The notes: generated by a model from the letters alone, not told the origin. Numbered from the stretch's first letter, positions 1 to 9,209 are shown. The stretch is DNA of 64,000 nt from CAYLMM01 sp964384825 (GCA_964384825.1 CAYLMM010000008.1:5262-69261); one strand, 5' to 3'. Made by a program: numbers and translations.

Positions 1-481
1 CGCCCGGGCGATGGCGCCGGCCCTGATGACCGCGTTCTCCACCCGCTCGTCGTCGGCCACCCTGCCCTTGACCCTCGAATGCATCGAGGACCGCGCCGGG
101 GTGAGCAACCGGGTGTCGAGCTTCGTGCTGCCGCTCGGCGCGACGATCAACATGGACGGCACCGCGCTCTACGAATGCGTCGCGGCGCTGTTCATCGCCC
201 AGGCCTACGGCGTGGCGCTCGGGCCGCTGGACCAGGTGCTGGTGGTGGTGACCGCGCTGCTGGCCTCGATCGGAGCCGCGGGCATCCCGGCCGCCGGCCT
301 GGTGATGATCTCGATCATCCTCGAAACGGTCGGGCTGCCGCTCGAAGGCGTGGCGCTGATCCTGGCGGTCGACCCGGTGCTGGACATGTGCCGCACCTGC
401 GTCAACGTCTGGAGCGACAGCTGCGGCGCGGCGGTGATCGCGCGCAGAGAGGGCGAGGAGGTCCTGCCCCGGCGGTCGTGA
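1..481 (+). CDS. Dicarboxylate/amino acid:cation symporter (SDF/DAACS family), 3' part only
   Basis: This is the C-terminal part of a sodium- or proton-coupled transporter of the glutamate/aspartate/C4-dicarboxylate (GltP/DctA) family; the reading frame is open to the left window edge. The family signature NMDGTALYE is present, followed by hydrophobic stretches forming the last hairpin and membrane segments (LVVVTALLASIGAAGIPAAG) and the late motif DPVLDMCRTCVNVWSDSC, which corresponds to the substrate/cation-binding region D...D/R.N of the family. About 160 residues are visible of a usual 400-450, so roughly the first 60 percent lies outside the window. The substrate cannot be told from this fragment. 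It ends one base before the stop of the convergent minus-strand gene, so the two 3' ends abut with no terminator between them. Confidence 0.9.
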   Translation, partial: ARAMAPALMTAFSTRSSSATLPLTLECIEDRAGVSNRVSSFVLPLGATINMDGTALYECVAALFIAQAYGVALGPLDQVLVVVTALLASIGAAGIPAAGLVMISIILETVGLPLEGVALILAVDPVLDMCRTCVNVWSDSCGAAVIARREGEEVLPRRS

Positions 482-874
482 TCAGGCCCCGCGCGCCAGC
501 CGGGGCTTCACCGCCGCCATCGCTTCGGCGACGGTCTCCGCGCCGCCGCCGATCGAAATCTCGACGGCGAACGATCCACCCTCGTCGCGCCCGCAGAGAT
601 AACGGTACTGGGCCGTCTCCCCGGTCCAGCCGCCGGACACCGGGTCCCAGACGCAGGCCCGGACCCCGATCAGCAGCAGACGATCGCGGGCGTCGAGGTC
701 GAAGACCCGCACCTCGCGGCAGACATCCCGGTGGAATTTCAGGATGAAAACGCCGTCTTCAGCGCCGCAACCGACATCGACCTGGAACGGAGACGACCCT
801 TCGCGGGTGGTTTCGACGCGGATCTTCGCGCCGATGGCTCGGAAAGGCCGGACCAGGAAGCTATCGCAGAGCAT
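482..874 (-). CDS. Conserved-looking hypothetical protein, 130 aa
   Basis: Small soluble protein with no signal peptide or membrane segment. I chose the ATG at 874 because GAGGAGGG lies 4 bases upstream; a longer frame starting at 946 has no such site and adds 24 low-quality residues. The chain begins MLCDSFLVRPFRAIGAKIRV, alternates short beta-like segments, carries the segment YRYLCGRDEGGSFAVEI and ends AEAMAAVKPRL. This looks like a compact beta protein of a lineage-restricted family. From memory, similar short proteins with an LCG(H/R)DE motif occur as hypotheticals in other GC-rich environmental bacteria, but I could not check that. It has its own upstream region with an AT-rich palindrome at 1010-1035 and stands alone between convergent and co-directional neighbours. 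Function unknown. Confidence 0.65.
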   Translation of the reverse strand: MLCDSFLVRPFRAIGAKIRVETTREGSSPFQVDVGCGAEDGVFILKFHRDVCREVRVFDLDARDRLLLIGVRACVWDPVSGGWTGETAQYRYLCGRDEGGSFAVEISIGGGAETVAEAMAAVKPRLARGA

Positions 875-941
875 GGAGCCCTCCTCGGTGGTCGAGTTCA
901 CTGGAGGGCACACGGAAGCCCTCGGTTCCGGGCACCGAGGA

Positions 942-968
942 TTCATATATTTGGGAGAATTGGGTCAA
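942..968 (-). promoter_or_regulatory. Weak candidate promoter for the 130-aa gene
   Basis: On the minus strand a TTGACC hexamer (963-968) is followed by TATGAA (942-947) with a 15-base spacer, shorter than the usual 16-18. It lies in the locally AT-rich stretch about 70 bases upstream of the chosen start, with the palindrome at 1010-1035 further upstream. The suboptimal spacing could mean an activator is needed. Low confidence. Confidence 0.25.
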
Positions 969-1009
969 TCAGGCGGCAGTTCTCCCGGAATCCTCGATAC
1001 AATTTTTAA

Positions 1010-1035
1010 ATCAAATAGATTTGAATCTATTTGAT
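1010..1035. promoter_or_regulatory. Perfect 12-2-12 bp palindrome in an AT-rich gap (candidate operator)
   Basis: ATCAAATAGATT (1010-1021), spacer TG, then its exact reverse complement AATCTATTTGAT (1024-1035). It lies in a roughly 100-base AT-rich island inside an otherwise very GC-rich sequence. Neither strand continues into a T-tract, so it is not an intrinsic terminator. A TATAAT hexamer follows at 1037-1042 on the plus strand but has no good -35 partner. Size and symmetry fit a dimeric repressor or activator site. The nearest downstream gene on the minus strand is the 130-aa unknown. The rest of the gap (875-1168, about 294 bases) holds nothing else I can identify. Confidence 0.55.
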
Positions 1036-1168
1036 CTATAATTGATGGTGAGAACTCTCGGGTTCCTGCCGATAGGTTGGAGAGATGCTGTCCGGGCAGA
1101 GATTCGATCACTTTCACACATTCCTTTCTCGGGGAGCAAAGCGATAATACCCGATCATAATCCAGTGA

Positions 1169-2620
1169 TCAACCGCTATCCTTCCCCGATTCCGACCGGA
1201 ATTCCGGCGACCCGACCGGGCTGCCGATGCTGCGCAGCCGCGCGTGGGCCAGCGCGTAGAACTCGCGGGCCGGCACGCGGGCGAACCCCAGCTTGATCTC
1301 GTCGAGCTTCTCCCCCTGCAGAAAACGCCAGTGATGCAGCAGCGTGGGCACGCGGCCCTTCGGCTCGGTCTGCAGGAAGCGGCGGTGCGAGCTCGAGAGC
1401 CGCGTCGGCGGATCGTTGTCCTTGGCGGCGAAGCGGATCAGGTCGAGGATCTGCTCGCCGCCCACCAGGTTCTCGCCGGTCTTCTCCAGCCAGGCCTGCT
1501 GGATCGCCTCGGCCAGGGCGTGGTCGGTGCCCTTGCTGGCGAAGCGGGCCAGATGCTTGTCGTAGGTGTCGATGGCGTCCATCGCGAAGGCCCCGAGCAG
1601 GCCGGCGAAGCCCCACTCGGCGCCTATGCGGATCAGGGCCAGATCGTCGCACACGCCGTCGCCGGTCCGGCGGCGGAAGTAGACCTGGTCGTAGCGCGGA
1701 TACTCCCACTCTCGGTCGTCGCCCAGCGGCATCAGCACCCCGAGCCGCTCCAGTTCGCGCAGTTCGTCGTCCTCCCAGGCGCCGATCCCGGCGTCGCCGA
1801 TGCCCGTCATCCTGAACATCTCGCGATCGACGACCCGGATGTCGCCGCCGCCGAGTTCGTAGCGCCCGCCGTCGAAAGCCCGGCCGTTCCAGACGGTGGT
1901 CATCCGCCGCTGGTCCCAGTCGTCCATGTAGCCGGCAAGCACCATGCCGCGCAGGAAATCGGCGGTGTCGACCTCGACGCCGCGCAGGAAATCGGCCCCG
2001 AGCAGGGGGCCGTCGACGGTTTCCAGGGTCATGGTCGACGTGCCGATGCGGGCCAGGACGTGTTCACGCACGTTGTCGACCAGCCGCTGGCGGCGTAAAC
2101 GGACGGCGTCGTGGCGCAGGCCGGGCCAGGTCTTCTCCAGCTCGGTGAGGATGCGATCGAAGGTCGCTTCGCGGAAGACCAGCGGCGAGCCGTAGGAATC
2201 GGCGAACCAGCCGTGGCCGTTCTGGGCGCGGCCGGCGACCGACTGCGGCAGCAGAACCTCGAGCACGTCGGCCGGGGCGCTGAAGGGCCGCGACATCAGG
2301 TACTCGAAATCGTCGTGGCAGAGCTTGGCGAAGAGTTCCTCGTTGCCGCGGATCGGCAGGTAGCGGACATCGCGCGAGGGGCGGTCGGGACGTCCGCGGC
2401 CCCCCCGGCCTTCGCGGCCTCCGCCACGGCCGTCGCGCGCGCGGTCGGTGCGGCCGCGGCCATTGTCCGGCCGGTCGCGGCTGTCGTCCTGGCGGCCGGA
2501 AAGGCGGTCGAGGATCGACAGCACCCTTTCGGCGGCCTGGCGGCTCTTCTTGATCTTGCGGCGTCCCATGGTGGGGGCAGGATAACGCGCCGGAGGCCGG
2601 ACAGACAGCAAAGAATCCAT
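1169..2620 (-). CDS. Unknown protein, 483 aa, with an RG/RD-rich basic N-terminal segment
   Basis: I do not recognise the family. Two starts are possible: ATG at 2620, or an internal ATG at 2569 giving MGRRKIKKSRQ. Neither has a convincing ribosome binding site, so the first 17 residues are uncertain. Residues about 18-50 are basic and helical. Residues about 45-85 are low complexity, dominated by Arg, Gly and Asp (DNGRGRTDRARDGRGGGREG), like RGG-type flexible RNA-binding tails. The remaining 400 residues are acidic, well mixed and soluble, with no transmembrane segment or obvious catalytic motif; Trp and aromatic residues are frequent (LHHWRFLQGEKL near the end). It is followed by the acyl-CoA dehydrogenase operon after 30 bases, but no functional link is visible. 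A nucleic-acid-associated role is only a guess from the RG-rich tail. Confidence 0.75.
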   Translation of the reverse strand: MDSLLSVRPPARYPAPTMGRRKIKKSRQAAERVLSILDRLSGRQDDSRDRPDNGRGRTDRARDGRGGGREGRGGRGRPDRPSRDVRYLPIRGNEELFAKLCHDDFEYLMSRPFSAPADVLEVLLPQSVAGRAQNGHGWFADSYGSPLVFREATFDRILTELEKTWPGLRHDAVRLRRQRLVDNVREHVLARIGTSTMTLETVDGPLLGADFLRGVEVDTADFLRGMVLAGYMDDWDQRRMTTVWNGRAFDGGRYELGGGDIRVVDREMFRMTGIGDAGIGAWEDDELRELERLGVLMPLGDDREWEYPRYDQVYFRRRTGDGVCDDLALIRIGAEWGFAGLLGAFAMDAIDTYDKHLARFASKGTDHALAEAIQQAWLEKTGENLVGGEQILDLIRFAAKDNDPPTRLSSSHRRFLQTEPKGRVPTLLHHWRFLQGEKLDEIKLGFARVPAREFYALAHARLRSIGSPVGSPEFRSESGKDSG

Positions 2621-2650
2621 CCGCCGGCTTTCGCGGGGGCCGCCGGCGCC

Positions 2651-3796
<1,146 letters not shown>

Positions 3797-3798
3797 GG

Positions 3799-4938
3799 CT
3801 ACCTCAACCTGTGGCCCGAGATCACCAACCGCTGCGCCTCGCTGGTGCCCTCGTAGATCGAGGTGATGCGGGCGTCGCGGAAATATCGTTCGACCGGGAA
3901 CTCCTTCGAATAGCCGTTGCCGCCGAAGATCTGCACCGCCTCGTTCGCGATGCGGTTGGCGGCCTCGCTGGCGTAGAGCTTGGCCATCGCGGCGGCCTCG
4001 CCGTAGGGCTCGCCGCGGTCCTTCAGGTTCGCCGCGCGCAAAGTCAGCAGCCGGGCCGCCTCGTACTCGGTGGCCATGTCGGCGATCTTCCACTGGATGG
4101 CCTGGAACTTCGCGATCGGGCGGCCGAACTGCTCGCGGGTCTTGGCGTACTCGGTCGCCGCCTCCAGCGCCGCCCTGGCCGAGCCCAGGGCCTGGCTGGC
4201 GATGCCGATGCGCCCGCCGTCGAGCGTCGACATGGCGACCTTGAACCCCTGGCCCACCTCGCCCAGCATTTGGCCGGCCGGCACGCGCACGTTGTCGAAG
4301 GCCAGCTGGGCGGTGTCGCTGGCGCGGATGCCCAGCTTCTTCTCCTTGCTGATCACCGCGAAGCCCTCGGCGGCGCTCTCGACGATGAACGCGGCGATGC
4401 CCTTGTGCCGCAGTTCGGGATCGGTCTGGGCGAAGACGATCAGGATGTCGGCGTGCGCGCCGCTGGTGATGAAGTTCTTCATGCCGTTCAGGACCCAGTG
4501 GTCGCCGTCCGGCGCGGCGCGGGTCCGCTGGTTGGCCGCGTCGGTGCCGGCGTCCGGTTCGCTCAGGCAGTAGGCGCCCAGCTTCTCGCCGCGGGCCAAA
4601 GGCGCCAGGAAGCGCTGCTTCTGCTCCTCGGAGCCGTAGGTCTCCAGCGGCCAGCAGACCAGCGAGTTGTTCACCGACATGATCACGCCGGTCGAGGCGC
4701 AGGCGGCGGAGATCTCCTCCATCGCCAGCACGTAGCCGACCATGTCGAAGCCGGCGCCGCCGTACCGCTCGGGCACGTTCATGCCCATGAACCCCAACTC
4801 GCCCAGCTTCTTCACCGCTTCGGCCGGGAAATGCTCGTCGCGATCCCATTGCGCGGCGTGGGGCGCCAGCTCGCGGGCGGCGAAATCGCGCGCGGTGTCG
4901 CGGATCATCTTCTGCTGCTCGGTCATGGCGAAGTCCAC
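3799..4938 (-). CDS. Acyl-CoA dehydrogenase (ACAD-2)
   Basis: Second FAD-dependent acyl-CoA dehydrogenase of the operon, 379 residues. It starts at a GTG (4938) preceded by GGGAG; the N-terminus MDFAMTEQQKMIRDTARDFA matches family starts, and an internal ATG four codons on is less likely. Key motifs are YCLSEPDAGTDAANQ (FAD/substrate loop), MKNFITSGAHA, DGGRIGIASQALGSAR, IFGGNGYSKEFPVER and SIYEGTSEAQRLVI with the expected catalytic Glu. It is clearly a paralogue of ACAD-1 and ACAD-3 rather than a copy, since loops and C-termini differ (it ends ISGHRLR). Two bases separate its stop from the ACAD-1 start, so translation is probably coupled. Three paralogues in one operon suggest different chain lengths or branched acyl-CoAs. 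Confidence 0.95.
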   Translation of the reverse strand: MDFAMTEQQKMIRDTARDFAARELAPHAAQWDRDEHFPAEAVKKLGELGFMGMNVPERYGGAGFDMVGYVLAMEEISAACASTGVIMSVNNSLVCWPLETYGSEEQKQRFLAPLARGEKLGAYCLSEPDAGTDAANQRTRAAPDGDHWVLNGMKNFITSGAHADILIVFAQTDPELRHKGIAAFIVESAAEGFAVISKEKKLGIRASDTAQLAFDNVRVPAGQMLGEVGQGFKVAMSTLDGGRIGIASQALGSARAALEAATEYAKTREQFGRPIAKFQAIQWKIADMATEYEAARLLTLRAANLKDRGEPYGEAAAMAKLYASEAANRIANEAVQIFGGNGYSKEFPVERYFRDARITSIYEGTSEAQRLVISGHRLR

Positions 4939-4950
4939 GGCGGTCTCCCG

Positions 4951-5793
4951 TCACTCGTATTCGTAGAAGCCCCTGCCCGTCTTGCAGCCCAGCTGGCCGG
5001 CGTCGACCATCCGCCGCAGCAGCGGGCAGGGCCGGTACTTGCCGTCGGCGAAGCCCTCGTAGAGCACGTTCATGATGTCCAGGCAGACGTCCAGGCCGAT
5101 GAAGTCGGCCAGCGCCAGCGGCCCCATCGGATGGGCCATGCCCAGCTTCATCACCGTGTCGACGGCCTCGCGGTCGGCCACGCCCTCCATCAGGCAGAAC
5201 GCGGCCTCGTTGATCATCGGCATCAGCACCCGGTTGGAGATGAAGCCCGGATAGTCCTGCACCACGACCGGCACCTTGCCCAGGTCGCGGGCCACGGTCA
5301 TGACCTCCTCGAGGGTGGCGTCGTCGGTGGCCTGGCCGCGGACGACCTCGACCAGCTTCATCACCGGCACCGGGTTCATGAAGTGCATCCCGATGACCTT
5401 CCGCGGCCGGCCGGTGCAGGCCGCGATCCTGGTGACCGAGATCGACGAGGTGTTGGTGGCCAGGATCGCCTCGTCGCCGCAGGCCGCGTCGAGCTGCTCG
5501 AAGATCCGTTTCTTGACGTCGAAGTTCTCGAAGACCGCCTCGACCGCCAGATCCGCTCCTGCGGCCGCGGCCACATCGACGGCGGTCGTGATGCGGGCCA
5601 GGGCGTCGTCCCGCTGCTGTTCGGTGATCAGGTCCTTCTTCACCTGCCGGCCGAGATTCTTCTCGATCGCGCCGCGGGCCCGCGCCAGCGCCTCCTCGGA
5701 AACGTCGATCAGCACGACGTCGTGCCCGTGCTGGGCGAAGACATGGACGATGCCGTTGCCCATGGTTCCGCCGCCGATCACAGCGACCTTCAT
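4951..5793 (-). CDS. hbd: 3-hydroxybutyryl-CoA (3-hydroxyacyl-CoA) dehydrogenase
   Basis: NAD(P)-dependent oxidation of (S)-3-hydroxyacyl-CoA to 3-ketoacyl-CoA, the third step of beta-oxidation. The 280-residue length is typical of the stand-alone Hbd/PaaH enzymes. The Rossmann nucleotide motif GGGTMGNGIVHVFAQ is at residues 7-21 with Asp at the end of the second strand (VVLID). NTSSISVT and HFMNPVPVMKLVEVV contain the expected Ser and catalytic His, followed by the partner Glu of the charge relay. The C-terminal dimerisation domain ends LGCKTGRGFYEYE, a family hallmark. ATG start at 5793. It lies between thiolase and ACAD-2 on the same strand, 12 bases upstream of ACAD-2. No enoyl-CoA hydratase gene, the step before this, is in the window. 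Confidence 0.95.
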   Translation of the reverse strand: MKVAVIGGGTMGNGIVHVFAQHGHDVVLIDVSEEALARARGAIEKNLGRQVKKDLITEQQRDDALARITTAVDVAAAAGADLAVEAVFENFDVKKRIFEQLDAACGDEAILATNTSSISVTRIAACTGRPRKVIGMHFMNPVPVMKLVEVVRGQATDDATLEEVMTVARDLGKVPVVVQDYPGFISNRVLMPMINEAAFCLMEGVADREAVDTVMKLGMAHPMGPLALADFIGLDVCLDIMNVLYEGFADGKYRPCPLLRRMVDAGQLGCKTGRGFYEYE

Positions 5794-5844
5794 GTCTTAC
5801 CTCCACGAAACGCCACAAATTACTGCGGCTGATGTATTTGCGCG

Positions 5845-7035
5845 CTACTTCGGCAAGCTGATGGCCATGGCCACAGCATCGCCGCCGCCCAGGCAGAGCG
5901 AGACGATGCCGTCGGGCACGCCCCGGTCCTCCATCGCGTGCAGCAGGGTGACCAGGCAGCGGCAGCCCGAGGCTCCGATGGGATGGCCCAGCGCCACGCC
6001 CCCGCCGCGGACGTTGACCTTCTCCATGTCCAGGCCCAGCTGTTCGGTCACCGCGATCGCCTGGGCCGCGAAGGCCTCGTTCAGCTCGACCAGGCCGTAG
6101 TCGCCGAGCGACCGGCCGGTCTTGCGCAGCAGGTTGCCGACCGCGGTCACCGGCGCCATCATCACCCACTTGGGTTCGACCGCTCCGGTGGAATAGGCCT
6201 CGATCACCGCGCGGACCGGCAGGCCGTGCTCGCGGGCGAAGTCGCGGGTGCAGACCAGCGCCGCCGCGGCCCCGTCGTTGATCGTCGAGGCGTTGCCCGG
6301 GGTCACCGAGCCGCCGTCGCGCTTGAATGCGGGCCGCAGCTTGGCCAGGCCCTCGACCGTGGTGCCCGGACGCGGCCCCTCGTCGCGGTCGACCACCAGG
6401 GGGTCGGCCTTGCGGCGCGGCACGCTGACCGGCACGATTTCGCGGTCGAACTCCCCGGCCTCGGCCGCGGCCACCGCCCGGCGGTGCGATTCGGCCGCGA
6501 AGACGTCCTGCCGCTCGCGGTCGACGCCGTACTTCTCGACCACCAGTTCGGCGGTCATCCCCATATGGAAGTCGTTGTACACGTCCCACAGGCCGTCGTG
6601 GACCATCAGGTCGGTCACCTTGCGGTCGCCCAGCCGCATGCCGTCGCGGGCGTCGAACAGGGCGTAGGGGATGCGGCTCATGCACTCCATCCCCCCGGCC
6701 AGGATGCATTCGGCGTCGCCGGCCTTGATCGCCTGGGCGGCCAGCATCACCGTCTTGAGCCCCGAACCGCAGACCTTGTTGATCGTCGCCGAGCTGATCG
6801 TCTCGGGCACCCCGGCGGCGATGGCGGCCTGGCGGGCGGGATTCTGGCCCAGTCCGGCCTGGACCACGCAGCCCATCAGGACCTCGTCGAGCAGGGCCGG
6901 GTCCAGGCCCGTGCGATCGAGCAGGCCCCGGATCGCGGCCGCCCCCAGCTGGGGGGCCGTCAAACCCGCGAGGCCGCCCTGGAAGCGCCCGATGGGGGTG
7001 CGCACCGCTCCGGCGATCACGACTCTCTGGTTCAT
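5845..7035 (-). CDS. Acetyl-CoA C-acyltransferase (thiolase)
   Basis: Thiolytic cleavage of 3-ketoacyl-CoA to acetyl-CoA plus a shortened acyl-CoA, or the reverse condensation. The 396-residue protein carries the nucleophilic Cys89 in INKVCGSGLKTVM, the active-site His351 in GGGVALGHPIGASGCR and the acid/base Cys381 in SLCLGGGDAVA. All three catalytic elements are therefore intact. NEAFAAQA and GNASTINDGAAA are further thiolase motifs. ATG at 7035 follows GGGAGGATC. It is the second gene of the operon behind ACAD-3 (22 bases between), so the order ACAD-thiolase-Hbd-ACAD-ACAD forms a degradative set. Biosynthetic acetoacetyl-CoA thiolase activity (AtoB/PhaA-like) cannot be excluded from sequence, but the context favours degradation. 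Confidence 0.95.
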   Translation of the reverse strand: MNQRVVIAGAVRTPIGRFQGGLAGLTAPQLGAAAIRGLLDRTGLDPALLDEVLMGCVVQAGLGQNPARQAAIAAGVPETISSATINKVCGSGLKTVMLAAQAIKAGDAECILAGGMECMSRIPYALFDARDGMRLGDRKVTDLMVHDGLWDVYNDFHMGMTAELVVEKYGVDRERQDVFAAESHRRAVAAAEAGEFDREIVPVSVPRRKADPLVVDRDEGPRPGTTVEGLAKLRPAFKRDGGSVTPGNASTINDGAAAALVCTRDFAREHGLPVRAVIEAYSTGAVEPKWVMMAPVTAVGNLLRKTGRSLGDYGLVELNEAFAAQAIAVTEQLGLDMEKVNVRGGGVALGHPIGASGCRCLVTLLHAMEDRGVPDGIVSLCLGGGDAVAMAISLPK

Positions 7036-7057
7036 GGATCCTCCCTTTGGGCCGCGG

Positions 7058-8197
7058 TCAATCCCGCAGCAGATTGCGGGCGATGACCAGCCGCTGGATC
7101 TCGCTGGTCCCCTCGCCGATGGTGCAGAGCTTGGCGTCGCGGTACATCCGTTCGAGCGGGTATTCGCGGCAGAAGCCGTAGCCGCCCAGGATCTGGATGG
7201 CGGAATAGGTCACCCGCATGGCCGCCTCGCTGGCAAAGAGCTTGGCCTTGGCCGCGGTGTCGGCGTAGGGCTCGCCGGCGTCCTTCAGGCGGCAGGCCTC
7301 GTAGGTCAGCAGGCGCGACGCGTCGACGTCGACGGCCATGTCCGCGAGCATGAACTGCACGGCCTGCTGCTCGGAGATCGGACGGCCGAACTGGACGCGC
7401 CCGCGGGCGTAGTCGCGGGCCGCGGCCAAGGCGCCCCCGGCCAGCCCCAGGGCCAGCGCGGCGATAGAGATCCGGCCGCCGTCGAGGGTGGCCAGGAACT
7501 GCTTGAAGCCCGCCCCCTGCTCGCCCAGCAGCGCGTCGGCCGGCACGCTCACGTCCTCGAGGATCAGCGGCGCGGTGTCGGAGGCGCGCATGCCGAGCTT
7601 GTCCTCTTTCTTCTCGATGGTGAAACCGGGGGTGTCGGTCGGAACGATGAAGGCCGAGATGCCTCTGCCGGGCGGGACGTCGGGATCGGTGACCGCGGTG
7701 ATGATGACCGCCCCGGACCGCGGCGCGTTGGTGATCCACATCTTGCGGCCGTTGATCACCCACCGGTCGCCGTCGCGCACGGCGGTCGTGGCGGTGCCGC
7801 CGGCGTCGCTGCCGGCGCCGGGCTCGGTCAGGCCGAAGGCCAACAGGTATTCGCCGGCGCTGGCCCCGGGCAGCCACCGCTGCTTCTGGGCGTCGGATCC
7901 GAAGGCGGAGATCGGCCAGCAACCGAGGCTGTTGTGGGCGGCCACGATCAACGCGTGGCTGCCGTCGACCCGCGCCAGCTCCTCGATCACCAGGGCGTAG
8001 CTCAGGTTGTCGACCCCGGCTCCCCCCTGCTCGGCGGGGACCTTCAAACCCATCAGTCCCAAAGACGCCATCTCGGCGACGGTCTTTTCGGGAAAGACGG
8101 CGGATTCGTCGAATTCCGCCGCCACCGGCGCGATCTTGGCGCGAGCGAAATCGCGGGTCAGGTCGCGGATCATGGTCTGGTTCTCGGTCAACTGCAT
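7058..8197 (-). CDS. Acyl-CoA dehydrogenase (ACAD-3), first gene of the beta-oxidation operon
   Basis: Third FAD-dependent acyl-CoA dehydrogenase, 379 residues from the ATG at 8197, which has GGGGGGAG seven bases upstream. A frame extension to 8239 adds a Gly/Arg-rich stretch unlike the family and was rejected. Motifs: FGLTEPGAGSDAGGTATTAV (FAD/substrate loop), MWITNAPRSGAV, DGGRISIAALALGLAGGAL, ILGGYGFCREYPLERMYRD and TIGEGTSEIQRLVIARN. The catalytic-Glu block reads IGEGTSE where the two paralogues read IYEGTSE, a conservative local change. It begins the operon; a candidate -10 box lies about 85 bases upstream. Confidence 0.95.
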   Translation of the reverse strand: MQLTENQTMIRDLTRDFARAKIAPVAAEFDESAVFPEKTVAEMASLGLMGLKVPAEQGGAGVDNLSYALVIEELARVDGSHALIVAAHNSLGCWPISAFGSDAQKQRWLPGASAGEYLLAFGLTEPGAGSDAGGTATTAVRDGDRWVINGRKMWITNAPRSGAVIITAVTDPDVPPGRGISAFIVPTDTPGFTIEKKEDKLGMRASDTAPLILEDVSVPADALLGEQGAGFKQFLATLDGGRISIAALALGLAGGALAAARDYARGRVQFGRPISEQQAVQFMLADMAVDVDASRLLTYEACRLKDAGEPYADTAAKAKLFASEAAMRVTYSAIQILGGYGFCREYPLERMYRDAKLCTIGEGTSEIQRLVIARNLLRD

Positions 8198-8281
8198 CGG
8201 GCTCCCCCCTCGACGCGATGGACCACGGGCGCGACGCATCCCCGCCGTGCCGCCCCCGACCTTAGCGGATAACGAACCGAC

Positions 8282-8287
8282 AGTATA
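8282..8287 (-). promoter_or_regulatory. Candidate -10 box for the beta-oxidation operon
   Basis: TATACT on the minus strand inside a short AT-richer patch (8270-8320) upstream of ACAD-3. No acceptable -35 hexamer is found at 16-18 bases, so if real it would need an activator or a different sigma factor. The remaining gap 8198-8403 has GC-rich short repeats without a T-tract and no other gene. Confidence 0.3.
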
Positions 8288-8403
8288 GGGATTTTAATGC
8301 GAATCTGCTGTATTGCGATACGGAGCAGGCGCATGGCGGGCCGCCGCCCGGCCGGAAGGGGGAAAGGCCCCCGCCGGACGACGGCCCCGGACGGTGACGA
8401 GCG

Positions 8404-9057
8404 TCACCGACCGTAGAGCGTCTTGACCGCCCCCCAGCTGACATCCTCGCCGGGAACCGAGGGATTGCATTCGTTGATCAGGCCGGGAGTGGGTTCGCAG
8501 CCGGTGCCCACCGGGGTCTTGGTTCCGGAATAGGTGTTCAGGCCGTCGTAGAGCAGCAGCGCGCCGCCGTGGAATTCCGGGCCGACCGCCCGGTCGTCAT
8601 CGGCGGTGTGGTCGGGGAAATAGACCTCGTCGATCAACTCGGAGAACGCGGTGGAAGGATCGCCGACGAACAGCTGGACCGAATCCCCGGTGTTGTTCAG
8701 GCTGAACCCGGTCAGGCTCATGTCGTTGGCCAGCTGCCAGGCCACCGCGTCGCTGCCGTAGAAGACCTTGGCCGCGCCCGCCGGCAGCATGCCGAACAGG
8801 CGCAGGTGCGCATCGTCGCCGTAGGCGTCGCGCACGTACAGGGCCGAGAGATCGACGGAGTTCGGCCCGTCGTTGGAGATCTCGATCCATTCGTCGCCCT
8901 GGGCGTCGTAGATCCCGTCCTGATTCCAGTCGGTCGCGGGATCGGCCATCAACTCCGAGATCCACACCCCCGCCGCTGCGTCGCCGCCGGGCGACAGGGG
9001 GGACAGCAGGGCCAGGACGGAGGCCAGGACGAACGCGACAGTGATCCGTTTGCGCAT
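8404..9057 (-). CDS. Secreted lamin-tail-domain protein, 217 aa
   Basis: From the ATG at 9057 the protein starts MRKRITVAFVLASVLALL, a clear Sec signal peptide ending near PGGDAAA (about residue 29). Residues about 31-135 match a lamin-tail (LTD) beta-sandwich: VWISELMADPATDWNQDGIY, then DEWIEISNDGPNSVDLSAL, LFGMLPAGAAKVFYG and FSLNNTGDSVQLF. LTD domains are found in secreted nucleases and cell-surface proteins of FCB-related bacteria, where they are thought to act as non-catalytic binding modules. No nuclease or protease motif is present, so this is a stand-alone LTD protein. A Cys pair (GTGCEPTPGLINEC) and a distinct tail SWGAVKTLYGR follow. The start has no strong ribosome binding site. 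It lies downstream of meaB (152-base gap) and may be a separate transcript. Confidence 0.8.
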   Translation of the reverse strand: MRKRITVAFVLASVLALLSPLSPGGDAAAGVWISELMADPATDWNQDGIYDAQGDEWIEISNDGPNSVDLSALYVRDAYGDDAHLRLFGMLPAGAAKVFYGSDAVAWQLANDMSLTGFSLNNTGDSVQLFVGDPSTAFSELIDEVYFPDHTADDDRAVGPEFHGGALLLYDGLNTYSGTKTPVGTGCEPTPGLINECNPSVPGEDVSWGAVKTLYGR

Positions 9058-9209
9058 GGATGGATTCTCGCTTCCGGGAGGAGGATTCCCGCCGCCCGGG
9101 ATGGGCGGGGCGCGGGATCTCCTGCCAGAACCGTACCGGCCGGCGGCGAGAGGTCCGGCCGATGCCGGGCCCCCGCGTCGTTTCGGATCGTCGCGGGTAA
9201 AGGGGGTTC

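Noticed and set aside
1042..1296. 84-codon plus-strand frame beside the palindrome
   Set aside because: Runs into the 3' end of the 483-aa gene on the other strand, has no ribosome binding site and an Arg/Pro-rich, motif-free end.
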